From the IMG/VR virus record IMGVR_UViG_3300027801_002586, positions 18,070 to 82,069 of that record: a stretch of 64,000 nucleotides of DNA; one strand, written 5' to 3'. The stretch comes from a virus. The notes under the pieces are model-generated. The model was not told where the DNA came from and ran no database searches. It was given only the letters and a program-made list of their open reading frames with translations. How positions within the stretch are numbered: position 1 is the stretch's first letter; each line of letters begins with the position of its first letter. This document shows, piece by piece, positions 49,885 through 62,200 of this stretch. The position numbers were made by a program, and so were the translations under genes.

Positions 49885-52800
49885 TACAGGAAAAAGTTAA
49901 AGTTCCTTTCAGAAAATTAAAATATATACACCATATTTCCGACATACAGATTAGAAATCTGAATAGGCATAAAGAATACGAACAAGTATTTAATGGGCTG
50001 TATGAGGAAGTAAAAAAGAATCCAAAGAATGCAGTTGCATATATTGGTGGTGATATAGCACATAGTAAAACCGAAATGTCTCCAGAGTTAATTGACCAAT
50101 TATCTCGACTATTCAAAAATTTAGCAGACATATGTCCTACAATTATTATTGCAGGAAATCACGATTGTAATCTAAATAATCTAAATAGAATGGATTGTTT
50201 AACACCTATCGTAGAAAACTTAAATCATCCGAATTTACATTATTTAAAACGAACAGGTGTATATACATTTGCAGATACTGATTTTGTAGTATGGGATGTT
50301 TGGGATAAGGAATCCGATTACATTAAAGCTAAAGATATTCCAGGAGATAATACTAAAGTTGTATTGTTTCATGGAACAGTCGATAGAAGTGAAACTGATT
50401 TGGGATTTAAGTTACCAAGTAAAGTAAAGATGAGTATGTTCAAAGGATATGATTTTGGATTACTTGGTGATATACACAAAAGACAACATTTAAATAAAGA
50501 AGAAACTATTTCTTATTGTGGTTCGTTAGTACAACAAAATCACGGAGAGGATATTGGTAAGGGTTATTTACTTTGGGATGTTCCTGCCCGCAAATCGGAG
50601 TATATAGAGATACATAATGATTATGGTTATTATACGATTGATATTGATAATGGTAAGTTACCTGATTTAAGTGATTTACCAAATAAACCACGAGTTCGGG
50701 TACGAGTAAGTAATACAAAACCTGCTCAATTAAAAAGGTTAATGACTAAGATTCGGAAAATGGCTAAGATTCAAGAATCAGTTGTAACACGAGTAGATGG
50801 GTTATCAACGGATAAGATTCGAAATAAGAAAATAAACATTGGTGATGTAGCAGATGTAGGTTATCAATATAAATTAATTAGTGAGTATTTAAATAGCAAT
50901 TATATGGTGGATGATGACACCATGATAAAGATAAAAAAAGTACTTACCGATTTAAATTCAGTTGTACCCGAAGCAGATATCCAACGAAATGTAAGTTGGA
51001 AATTAAAGAAATTTGAATTTAGTAATTTGTTTAGTTACGGAGAAGATAATGTAGTAGATTTCACAAAACTAAATGGTGTAGTTGGATTGTTTGCTCCTAA
51101 CGCTAGTGGTAAATCTGCATTATTAGATGCTCTATGTTTTAATCTATTTGATATGAGTTCTCGTACATTTAAAGCTGATAATATTATCAATAAAGCAAAA
51201 AGTACATTACATTGTAAAGTTAACTTTGAAATAGATGGTATGGATTATTTTATCGAGAAGAAAGGTAAAATAAATCTAAGGACTGGACATGTCAAAGTTG
51301 ATATAGAATTTTGGATGATAGATGAGACTGGTGAGAAGTTATCATTAAATGGAGACCAACGAAGAACTACACAAAATAACATCAAACGAGTTATTGGTAA
51401 TTATGAGGATTTCATTCTTACATCTATGAGTTCACAAAATAATTCTACAGTCTTTATAGATAAAACACAAAAGGAACGTAAAGAGTTATTATCCCAGTTT
51501 ATGGGATTGAAGATATTTGATACTTTATGGCAACAAGCATCTGAAGATATTAAAGAAGTGAATACACTTTTGAAAGATTTTAAGAAAGCAGACTATGATA
51601 GTGAGTTAGCTAATATAACTGATGAGTTGATTCTACTTGAAGCAAAAGAAACAGATTTCAAGACAGATGAGATGGGATTGAAGAAACAGGCAAAATCGGT
51701 ATTGGATAATATTAAGAATCAAACATTAAGATTGAAACCAGTAGATGATACATTAAGACCTATAGATACCTTAGAAAAGGAACACTCTAAGTTAACAACA
51801 TTATCGGATAATGTCAAGTTAAAATTAGATGAGTATATGGTTGAACAATATGACTTTGAAAAAGCAACTCAAGAGATAGAGAATAAGATTGCAATCTATC
51901 AAACTGATGGTGTAGATGAGAAGTATTTTGAATTAGAAAAATTAGAACAAGAAATAGATTTGTTTCAAATTGAAGTAGATAAATTAAGAGCAGATGTTAG
52001 GGTTAAATTGGATAAGATTGAAAAGCTTGGTAATTTAACACATGATGAAGATTGTAAACATTGTATGAGTAATCCATTTACATTAGATGCTATTCAAACG
52101 AAAGAGAATCTTGATAAGGATAAACTACTTGCACAACAATATCTACAAAAGAAACAATTGATGGAAGATGAGATACAGACCAGATTCAAGGTTCGTGCAT
52201 TTAAAAAAGATTTGGATACATTATCTGACCAATTAAATGAAAAGGGTAGATACCACGATAACATAACATCTAATATAACACTTATAAAAGAAAAGCAAAA
52301 AAATATAATTGCCCAATTTAGTTTAATCACAAGTGATATTACAAAATCAAAAGCACAAGAACAGAATGTTGTATTTAATTCACAAGTAGAAAGTGAAATT
52401 GATAAGTTACAGACTAACAATGATGATTTGGATTATCAGTTAGATATGGTTGCTAAAAAATTAACTACGTTACATGGTGATATTCAAGTATTGAAAACTA
52501 AAGAAACACAAATCAACGATAATATCAATAAAGTAGAAGAACTCGAAGATTCACATCAGGCATATCAATACTTACTTGAGGCAATTAAACGAGATGGTGT
52601 TCCTTATGATTTGATTAGTAAATCATTACCCACAGTCGAGGGTGCAGTAAATGATATTCTTGCACAGATAGTTGATTTTAGTATTGTGTTTAATATGGAT
52701 GGTAAACAAATAGATACTCACATCGTATATGATGATGATAGAGTTTGGCCATTAGAATTATCAAGTGGTATGGAACGATTCGTTAGTTCTCTTGCAATAA

Positions 52801-53042
52801 GAGTTGGTTTAATGAATGTTAGTAATTTACCACGAAGTAACTTCCTTGCTATTGATGAAGGTTGGGGAACGATGGATAGTGAAAATTTAAATTCAGTTTC
52901 ACAATTGTTCCAATATTTGAAATCACAATTTCAATTTACAATGGTAGTTTCACACATAGAAACTATGAGAGATTTTGTTGATACTCTATTAGAGATTAAG
53001 AAAGTTGATGGTAGTTCTTCAGTTAAATTTAGTAGGGATTGA
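49881..53042 (+). CDS. Fused gp47-gp46-like (Mre11/SbcD-Rad50/SbcC) nuclease-ATPase
   Basis: 1,053 residues from TTG 49881 behind AGGAG. The N-terminal third is a metallophosphoesterase with Asp21 (HISDIQIR), GGDIAH and AGNHD motifs; it continues without a stop into an SMC/Rad50 ATPase with Walker A FAPNASGKS (Lys411), coiled coil with zinc hook Cys725/Cys728 (CKHC), signature LSSGM (960-964) and Walker B Asp992-Glu993 in FLAIDEGWG. In T4 the two halves are separate proteins that resect DNA ends for recombination. The fusion is notable. Confidence 0.9.
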   Translation: MIQEKVKVPFRKLKYIHHISDIQIRNLNRHKEYEQVFNGLYEEVKKNPKNAVAYIGGDIAHSKTEMSPELIDQLSRLFKNLADICPTIIIAGNHDCNLNNLNRMDCLTPIVENLNHPNLHYLKRTGVYTFADTDFVVWDVWDKESDYIKAKDIPGDNTKVVLFHGTVDRSETDLGFKLPSKVKMSMFKGYDFGLLGDIHKRQHLNKEETISYCGSLVQQNHGEDIGKGYLLWDVPARKSEYIEIHNDYGYYTIDIDNGKLPDLSDLPNKPRVRVRVSNTKPAQLKRLMTKIRKMAKIQESVVTRVDGLSTDKIRNKKINIGDVADVGYQYKLISEYLNSNYMVDDDTMIKIKKVLTDLNSVVPEADIQRNVSWKLKKFEFSNLFSYGEDNVVDFTKLNGVVGLFAPNASGKSALLDALCFNLFDMSSRTFKADNIINKAKSTLHCKVNFEIDGMDYFIEKKGKINLRTGHVKVDIEFWMIDETGEKLSLNGDQRRTTQNNIKRVIGNYEDFILTSMSSQNNSTVFIDKTQKERKELLSQFMGLKIFDTLWQQASEDIKEVNTLLKDFKKADYDSELANITDELILLEAKETDFKTDEMGLKKQAKSVLDNIKNQTLRLKPVDDTLRPIDTLEKEHSKLTTLSDNVKLKLDEYMVEQYDFEKATQEIENKIAIYQTDGVDEKYFELEKLEQEIDLFQIEVDKLRADVRVKLDKIEKLGNLTHDEDCKHCMSNPFTLDAIQTKENLDKDKLLAQQYLQKKQLMEDEIQTRFKVRAFKKDLDTLSDQLNEKGRYHDNITSNITLIKEKQKNIIAQFSLITSDITKSKAQEQNVVFNSQVESEIDKLQTNNDDLDYQLDMVAKKLTTLHGDIQVLKTKETQINDNINKVEELEDSHQAYQYLLEAIKRDGVPYDLISKSLPTVEGAVNDILAQIVDFSIVFNMDGKQIDTHIVYDDDRVWPLELSSGMERFVSSLAIRVGLMNVSNLPRSNFLAIDEGWGTMDSENLNSVSQLFQYLKSQFQFTMVVSHIETMRDFVDTLLEIKKVDGSSSVKFSRD

Positions 53043-53192
53043 TGGCATCTTAGCTTTAGGTGTAGAACCACCTTTCATCTTACCCAATGTTTGATTGATA
53101 AAAGAAGAACAATTAGTTCTATTCTCTTTACAATAATACTTTAGCCATTCCATAACATCTTCATCTAATGTGAAGTTATATCTTTTTTTCAT
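53019..53192 (-). CDS. Ribbon-helix-helix-like regulator, leftward
   Basis: 57 residues from ATG (complement of 53192), with a possible upstream GTG at 53204. KKRYNFTLDEDVMEWLKYYC then NCSSFINQTL has the strand plus two-helix form of RHH (CopG/Arc-like) DNA-binding proteins. The tail is basic. The 5' flank carries a direct repeat (GAGTATAAA twice). It may repress a phage promoter. One of two leftward genes; it overlaps the end of the nuclease gene. Confidence 0.6.
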   Translation of the reverse strand: MKKRYNFTLDEDVMEWLKYYCKENRTNCSSFINQTLGKMKGGSTPKAKMPSIPTKFN

Positions 53193-53253
53193 TTTTATAC
53201 TCACTTTATACTCATCTTATACATATAAATAAGTATCATTATTTTAAATTTTA

Positions 53254-53261
53254 ATATTTAT
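53254..53261 (+). promoter_or_regulatory. Candidate late promoter element ATATTTAT
   Basis: ATATTTAT followed by ATAGGACT, 34 bp ahead of the giant fibre gene. Confidence 0.45.
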
Positions 53262-53295
53262 ATAGGACTACTTTTATAACGAGGTACACACTTAA

Positions 53296-56200
53296 ATGGC
53301 AATCTTAAAGAGAATCAACAAATATCAAGGTTTAAAGGATATAGATATACTTGTCGAAGAGACTGGGTTAACTTCCCAATACTTTCAAGTTTACGATTTT
53401 CCAAACCAAATACCACAAGGTAAATCATCATTCTTAGTTGCAGGTTCACCTTTCTTAGCAGACAATGTAGAACTTAAAGTTGAAATATTAGATGCGGGTG
53501 GGAACACTGTCTATACTGAAGCAATAACAAATTATCTTGAGGGTGGTGCACGCCGTGTATCAATAGAGGTATATGATGATGTTATACCTGGTGATGGTTT
53601 TATGTATATTGTTGGGGAACTTAAAACTAACTATCAACAGATATCAGGTTTAGAAAACAACAATGATGAAATAACTGATTCTCAGATAACCGACCCTAAA
53701 AGTTTTGGAAACATTAATCCAGCTAATTTATCCGAAGAATTTATAGACCAACTTACTGCACAAAATGCTCAAGATGTTCCAACAGAATTTCAAGGTGTTT
53801 ATAATGTACGATATGTAAGACCAATTTTTATTAATGCGGCATTACCTAATTCACAACCAATTTTCTTTTATCAACAACCAAGAGTAACTGTCACAGAAGT
53901 TGTTAAACCTTTTATAGAACAATTAGCACCAAGTGGTTCAGTTGTATTGAGTGGTAGTATTGAAGCAAATCCTGCTCCAGATTTAACACCACTACCAGCA
54001 CCAATTGCTCCACCACCAGGATTTCCAAAGAATCCAACAGCAGAGGGATTGGGTCAGATTGGACAAATAAATGAAATATTTAAATCAAGTAAAAAATCAA
54101 AATCAAATCCATTTAGAAATTCTGGGTTTAGGTCAAGGGGGAGATTAGTAAGAAGGTCATCACCTGAACAAGATAGATTCTCAATGAGAGTACACCAACT
54201 TGAAGAATCAAATGAAACCACAAAGGATAAGGCATCGAGTGCATTAATTGGTGCAACTCTAACTATTAAATCACCAAAAATTGATTTAGTTAAATATCCA
54301 GCAGAAGAGTTTGATGTACCTACTTCATTCCATACAAGTATTAAAAAAGTTTTAAATGAAGAAACGATTGTACCAGTAGATGATTTCTTTATTACAAGAA
54401 AAGATACATTAGAAAAAATACCAGTTCCAATTATAGCAGACGAGGTTGCTGGGAATGGACAATCTGAAGTTACAATGTCTTATACACCTTTTCCTGAACA
54501 ATCACTTAGTGCAACACATAATCGTTCTTTTGCTGATGTAACAGTCGCAAACCTACGAACATTTAGTGGGGATGTTTACAAGACAAAAATTTATGGAAAG
54601 AGTCAAGGTTCACTTGGAGATTTTGAATTACTACATGAGGGTACAATCGAATCCCCACAAACTTTAATAGACCCATATAGTGTAGATGGATTTTTAAATA
54701 TAGGTTATTTTCATACTCAAAGTATTGTTGATAATTATTGGTTGTTAAATGGTGGTACTGCTGCAAGAAATGATAGTAAGATTTTAGATGGTATTGAGAT
54801 TAGTGGTTCAAACTATGCAGTAGGTTCATCAGTTGAACTTACAACATCGGGTAGTTTTGCATTAGAAAAGGGTGTACCTTATTCAATTACTTTTAATGCA
54901 CATTATTTCAAGGAAGATAAAGTACAAGATAACGATGATGTAGAAAAAGATTTTGAGTTAGATGTATTGGTATCGGAAGCAGCATTAATAGGTGGTACTT
55001 TATCCGATACATATCAATCAGTAGGTAAAGTAGATATAGGGAATAATAACTTAAATGAGGGTTCAATACCAGGTATTTATACTACGTTCATAACGCCGAG
55101 TGATATTGGTCCAACTCTTAAATTAAAATTTAAATTAAATGCTGGTAGGGCAATTATAAATGATGTAGTTGTACGACCACACGCAGAAACAAACTTTAAT
55201 CCAGATTACTTTAGGGTAGTACTTCCGATGGCATATCCATTACCCAAACAACCAGATTTATATGATTTCTTAGTAGAGTTTTATGATGTAAATAATAATA
55301 TTGCAGAAACATTCACGATAGGTCAAAACATAGAATTTACAGGTGCACCATTAAATATCGATGGTGAGGATAACTTACTTAGTGGTTCATTATACATTGG
55401 TTCTACACAAGGTAGTGGTTTTGAGATGGCAGGAGTATCTTCTGCATTCTTACGGTCTATTGGATATAATGGGTTTGACAGAACAATTGCAGAAAGTAAG
55501 GGTGGATTTTTATTGTGGAGTGGTTCTATCGGGGATAGATTAACTGCAAGTGAAGATTATGATGGAGTTGGGTTAGAGATAGTAGATGCTCATACTTCAC
55601 AAGATAGATATTTAAAATTTAGAACAAACCCAAGCACATTTGAAGTTGTTACCGACCAGTTCTTCTTAGGACAAGCTGGTAGTTCTTTTGTAAGTGGTTC
55701 AAATGGTAACATCGAAATATTCTCATCAGGTACTACAACATTAAGTGGTAGTAATGTAGATATTTTAACACCTAATTTTTTCTTAGGTGGTTCGAGTGCA
55801 TTTGTAAGTGGTAGTGGTGGTAATATAGAAATAAGTTCAAGTAATTTCCATGTCACTCCAGAGGGTAATGTTACAATGAGTGGTGATATTACTGCAAACG
55901 CTGGTTTCATCGGTGATTGGGCAATTGTAGATGGTCAGATAAGTGGTAGTAACATTACATTAAATGCTGATAATTCTACAATATTTAAAACAGACCAAGG
56001 GCCTGGCAGTGATTCATCAGCAGCATTTGATGCATTAAGAGATGAGTATTATATAGATTTTACACCGACCGAAGAATCTCCAAATAACTATTATATTAAA
56101 ATGGGCCCAAGTTTTATGGTGGATAAGGATGGTATCTTAATCGCAAGTGGTGCAACATTTGAGGGAAGTATTACTGCATCAGAAGGTTTAATTGGTGGGT

Positions 56201-59200
56201 TCACTACAGATAGTCATTCATTCCATAGTAACAATATTTTCATAAGTGGTTCACCCGCAATTGGTGGAGTTGACCATCCACGATATATGTTTATCTCATC
56301 TTCAAATTTCAATGTAAAAGAAAATGGGGATATAACTGGTTCAAGTGCTTTATTTGATGGTAACACAAGTATATCAGGAACTACTACTATTGGTGGAAAT
56401 TTAACTGTCAATGGTACAGGTACGATTGCATCATTTGGTTTAACAGAAACTGCAATATCAAGTTCTAACGATAAATTAATATTGAAATCAAGTGGAGAAA
56501 TAACTTCATCTGCTGCTAGGATTGTTGGTAGTGATGTAGATATAGATGTTGAGAAATTCGAATTAGATGCTAATAATTTAGAAATATCTTCTACACATTC
56601 ATCTATGAGTTTAGGTGAGGGTAAGATAGATTTAGTTGGTGGTTCTACTTCATTTATACAAGTTGGTTCTGCAAATGCAATAACATTGAAAGATGATGGA
56701 ACTGATAGGTTTTTGGTTATTGGAAGTAAAACATCTTTCTCACATTTCAACCAATCTACCGCAGGAGTAATTTTAGGTACAGATGGTGGAACTACAAAAT
56801 TTGAAGTAGTTGGAGATGCATCTAATTACATTTCTTTTAACGGAACAGCATTTGATATCAAATCAGAAGAATTTGGATTAAAGACTTCAACACTACACAT
56901 ATCATCATCTAATGGTGGTGTGATTGCTATGGGTTCTACAATACCACAAAAAGTAGAACAGGCTGGAATATTTTTAAGTGGTAGTGGACAATTTAGTTTC
57001 TACTCATCATCACGAGGACATATAGTATTCGATGGTACAGATTTTAAAATTGCCTCAAAGAATTTAACAATAGATACATCAACACTTGATATTAATACTG
57101 CGGGTGGTGGTAACATTGCACTTGGTAGTGGAACACCATCATTAAGTGCTGCAGGTATTTTCCTAAGTGGTAGTGGAGATTTTAATTTCCAAAAAGATGG
57201 AAATAACTTTATAAGACAGAGTGGTGGAGCATTCCAAATAAAAGCAGATACTTTTGATTTAGATGCTACAACACTCATTATGGATAGTGCTGGTGATAGT
57301 GGAAATGGAATAATTAGATTGGGTGCAAGTGGAGGCCCATCTAGTCCAACAAATGGTACTGCTGGTATTTATATGGATGGGGGTGGAGCACTTAATGTTG
57401 TAGGAAATGCTACAAACTTCTTTAGGGTAGATGGTGGTTCATTTACGATTAAATCCGATACATTTGATTTACAAACCACAACCTTTTCTGCATCATCTGC
57501 AGGTACTGGTAAGATTTCACTTGGACAAACACCACCTACAAGATACGATAGTGGAAATGGTATATTCTTTGATGGAGATGCTAACTTCCTAATCGGTAGT
57601 GCAAGTGGAGATAAGATACAATTTACCAATGGTGATTTTACAGTCCAAGTTGGTTCATTAGAATTGGATGCAAGTAATATAGAGATTAGTTCAACGAACG
57701 CTTCTATGTCATTGGGTGAGGGTAATATTATACTTGATGGTGCTAACAATAAAATTAAAGTTGGTAAAACTACTAATAAATTAATTGAGATTGTAGGTTC
57801 ATCTACACAAGGATACATTGCAACAGGTAAAGATTCCGCTACATCTACAACCGCAGGATTTTGGTTAGCAAACAATAACACAGACCCAGAATTTGCAGTT
57901 GGAGATTCTACAGATTTTATTAGATTTAATGGTGGTAACTTAGATATTAATTCTCAAAAACTTGAGATTGCAGCATCCACATTACAATTATCCACAACCG
58001 AAGCAAGTATGAGTCTTGGACATAATGCACAAAGTGGTTCTTATGGTAGAGTTATATTAGAGGGTGCAGGAGTACCAACATTAAGAATTGGAAAACAAGC
58101 ACACACCATTACACTTGCAACTGGTAGTGGTATTTATATGGATGGTGATGGTAACTTTAGATTTGGTGATGATGATGGTGGTATAAAATTTAATAATGGT
58201 AATTTCTCAATTACTGGTTCTGATGTAGATATTGATGTAACAGATATTAATATTACTTCGACTGGATTTAGATTATCATCCACAAATGCTTCGATGTCGT
58301 TAGGTACAAACGACCAATTATTAGTACACGCCAATAGTTCAAGTCCATTTTTAAGTATTGGACAATCTACAAAGGGTTACGGACAAACAGGAATATTTCT
58401 TGGGTATATAAATTCAGTATCAAGACCACGAGTTTCGTTTGTTGGTTCAACGGGTCATTTTAAAGTTGACCAAGATGTTGATATAAAAACAGAAACATTT
58501 GAAATGGATGCGAATAGTGGTGATTTACAAATATCAAGTGCTCATAAATCAATGTCATTGGGAGACCAATCTATTGTACTTGATGGGCCAAACAAAAAAA
58601 TAACAGTCGGTACGGGTAATCAGATTAGTATCGTGGGTGGAGCATCAGATAACTTTATTACTATGGGTAGTAAAACGGGTATGGATAGTACTCAAGGTAG
58701 TGGAACTGCAGGTATCATTATTGGGATGGATGGAAGTAATCCACAAGCTGAATTTGTAAAAAGTGCAACCGAATATTTTATATACGATAATGGTATAGAT
58801 ATGAAAACACTTAACTTTGAGTTAGATGCGGGTACAGGAGATTTACAAATATCATCAGCACAAAAATCAATGAGTTTGGGTGATGGTAATGTAATATTAG
58901 ATGGATTAGAAAAAGCAATTATACTTAATTCAGGTAGTAATTCGATTACTTTACAAACTAATGCTACTGATTCATTTATGGTAATGGGTAGTAAGACAAG
59001 TTTTACAGAAGAGGGTAGTGGAACTGCTGGAATATTAATTGGAATGGATGGAAGTAATCCACAAGCTGAATTTGTTAAGAGTGCTACTGATTACTTTATA
59101 TTTGATGATGGTTTAGATATAAAAACTACTAAACTTGAATTGGATGCTGGTTCATTACAATTATCTAATACACATAATTCTATGAGTTTAAGCCCTGATA

Positions 59201-62200
59201 GTAGTAATCCTATCAGAATGGTTGGTGATGGAACTGATGCATTTATTACGATGGGTGGAAAATCAAGTTTTGGTAATGAGGGAAGTGGTACTGCTGGTAT
59301 TATTATCGGTATGGATGCTTCTAATCCACAAGCAGAGTTTGTTAAAAACTCTACAAATTATTTTATATTTGATGATGGTATTGATATTAAAACTGATACT
59401 TTTAAATTAGATACTACACGATTAGATATCGATTCATCCACAAGTAGGGTTCAAGTTTTTGATAGTGAGGGTGATGAGGTTTTACGATTAGGAGAGATAT
59501 CAGATAGTGCATCAGATTTATATGGATTAAAAGTTTATGATGGAGCAGGAACAGGTTCTACCGATACATTAGTAAAACTTGGTGGAGAGGGTAATGAAAT
59601 AGCTGGTTGGACTATCACGAATGATAGATTATCTGGTGGTAATATGATTATCCGACAAGATGGTACGATTGAATCTGCAGGATTTGCAAGTGATGTTGCA
59701 GGTAGTGGATTTAGATTAACTGCCGCACAAGGTGGATTCTTAGAAGTAGAGAATGCTAAGATTCGTGGAACATTGGCAACTGCAGTATTTGAGAAAGAAT
59801 CTGTCAACGCGGTTGGTGGACAATTATATGTAGCAAACTCTACAGTCTTAACATCAAGTGCATTTGCTGTAAATGCGATACATACAGCAGCACAAGAAAC
59901 AATGTCAGTTGCAAATGTAACTGGTTTCTCATCGGGTGAAATTTTATCATTAAAGAAAGTATCGAGTACAGGTTTTGCAACAGAGTATGTAAAGGTATAT
60001 AGTGCTTCGCGAGATGATATATCAAGCGATGTTAATTTTGCGGGTAACCTATTTGTTACTCGTTCATTTGGTCAAGGCGTTACAGGAGATAGTGGTTCTT
60101 TAGGAGAATCCCCAGCGGTTTCACAATCGTATAGTGGTTCACAAGTAATCGTATCGACTGGTAAACTTAACACAGGTTATATCAGATTAAACGCAAATCC
60201 AAATGATGAAACCACACCTTATATGGATATTGTTGAGAGAACGGGTAGTGGAATATATGATGTAGATTTAAAAGTTAGGTTAGGTGATTTAAGTGGAATA
60301 AGTAGTGGATTATTGTTTGGAAACACTTCACCTGGATTTGGTATCTTCACCGAGAATGGTTTCTTTAGTGGGGGTATAACTGCAACTACTGGTTCGATTA
60401 CAGGTCAGTTATTTGTAAACACAAGTGATTCAGAAAGATTAATTTTAGGTGTTGATATAAGTGGTACTAACGATGGTTTACACATAAATGATAATAACTA
60501 TTGGTACACGACTGGTGCTTGGAAAGTTGGTGGAAGTACTTATAATATTTCTAACGATTCAAGTGGAAATATATCCTTAAATCCAAAATCACTTGATATA
60601 AATGTAGGTACAGATTTTGAATTATCATCAACACACAAATCTATGTCATTTGCAGATGGTGATTTATTACTAAAGAAAGAAGGAAGTGATGCTTCAATTA
60701 CAGTCGGTGGAACTACAAGTAAACAGATTACAATCAAGGGTAGTGATACTCAAGGATACATCGCATCAGGTAAAACATCAGCAACATCCACAACTGCTGG
60801 ATTTTGGATAGCAAATAACAATACGGATACCGAATTTCATATTGGTGATGCTGGTAATTTCTTAAAGTATGATGGGGGTACTTTAACACAAAAGATACAA
60901 TCTTACGAACTTGATGCTAATGAGGGTGATTTACAGATATCATCTACACACAAATCAATGTCCTTGGCAGATGGAGCAGTTATATTTGGACAGAAAAGTA
61001 GTGGAGTAGGGTTTGGACAATTTGGTAGTGATTCATCAAAAGCAATTCAGATAACAGGTAGTAATTCACAAGGTGTTATAAGAAGTGGTAAAGCATCTGC
61101 AGCAGATTTAACTGAGGGATTCTGGTTAGCAAATAACAATACTGATGCAGAGTTTCATATCGGTGATGGTACAAGTGCAATTAAATTTGATGATAATCAA
61201 TTACACATAACTTCTTCTAAATTTGAACTTGACGCGGGTGAGGGTGATTTACAAATTTCTTCACTACATAAATCAATGAGTCTTGGGGATGGTTCTTTTG
61301 AAGTTATCGGTGACCAAACTAACAATCTAACAAAATTAAAAGTTGGACAACACACGATACAAAACATTCAAATGACTGGTAGTTCAAATGCTGGTATATT
61401 GAAAAGTGGTAAGAAAGGAATCAATGATTTAAATGCTGGATTCTATATGTCAAATGAAGCAGGTACTGCTAAATTTCATGTCGGTGATGGTACAAGTGCA
61501 TTAAAGTTTGATGGAAGTAATCTACATATAACCGCATCACAAGCTAATTTAAGTGGTGATGGTGTAACTATCGATGTTAATACATTTGAGTTAGAAGCAG
61601 CAAATGTAGAAATCTCATCAGGTCAAGCATCAATGAGTGTTGGGTATGATGATAATATAGCTGGTGGTATAAATATTAAAGGTGGTGCAACATCTACTAT
61701 TGGGTTTGGAAGTAAAGCAGCACCAAGAATGAAATTATCAAGTACTTCAACGGATAGTTACTTATCAATTGGTAACATCGCGTTTGGTAGTGAAACTACT
61801 GCTGGTATTTTAATTGGTAGTGATGATGGAAATCACGAATTTAGAATTTATAAAGATTCAGATGAATATTTTACATATGATGCTTCAAGTGGATTTGATT
61901 TAAAAACAGATTCATTAGAAATAGTAACTGAAGGATTAACAATATCTGGTAGAAGTGGTACAGCCGCAACTAACAAAATCTCATTAGGTACAATCACGAG
62001 TGATAGTGATACAAGTGGTCAAGGTGTATTTATGGATGGTGGTGGACACTTCAGAGTATTCGGAGATGCGAATAACTTTATGATTGTTGATGGTGGTTCA
62101 TTACAAATTAAATCAGATAATGTAGATATTCAATCGACTGTATTCTCATTGGATGCAAATAGTGGAGATTTACAATTATCAAGTACACAGAAATCCGCAT

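Noticed and set aside
55590-60737. Long leftward ORFs over the fibre gene
   Set aside because: They are antisense to a continuous rightward frame and rich in Pro/Ser/Leu, typical of shadow frames.
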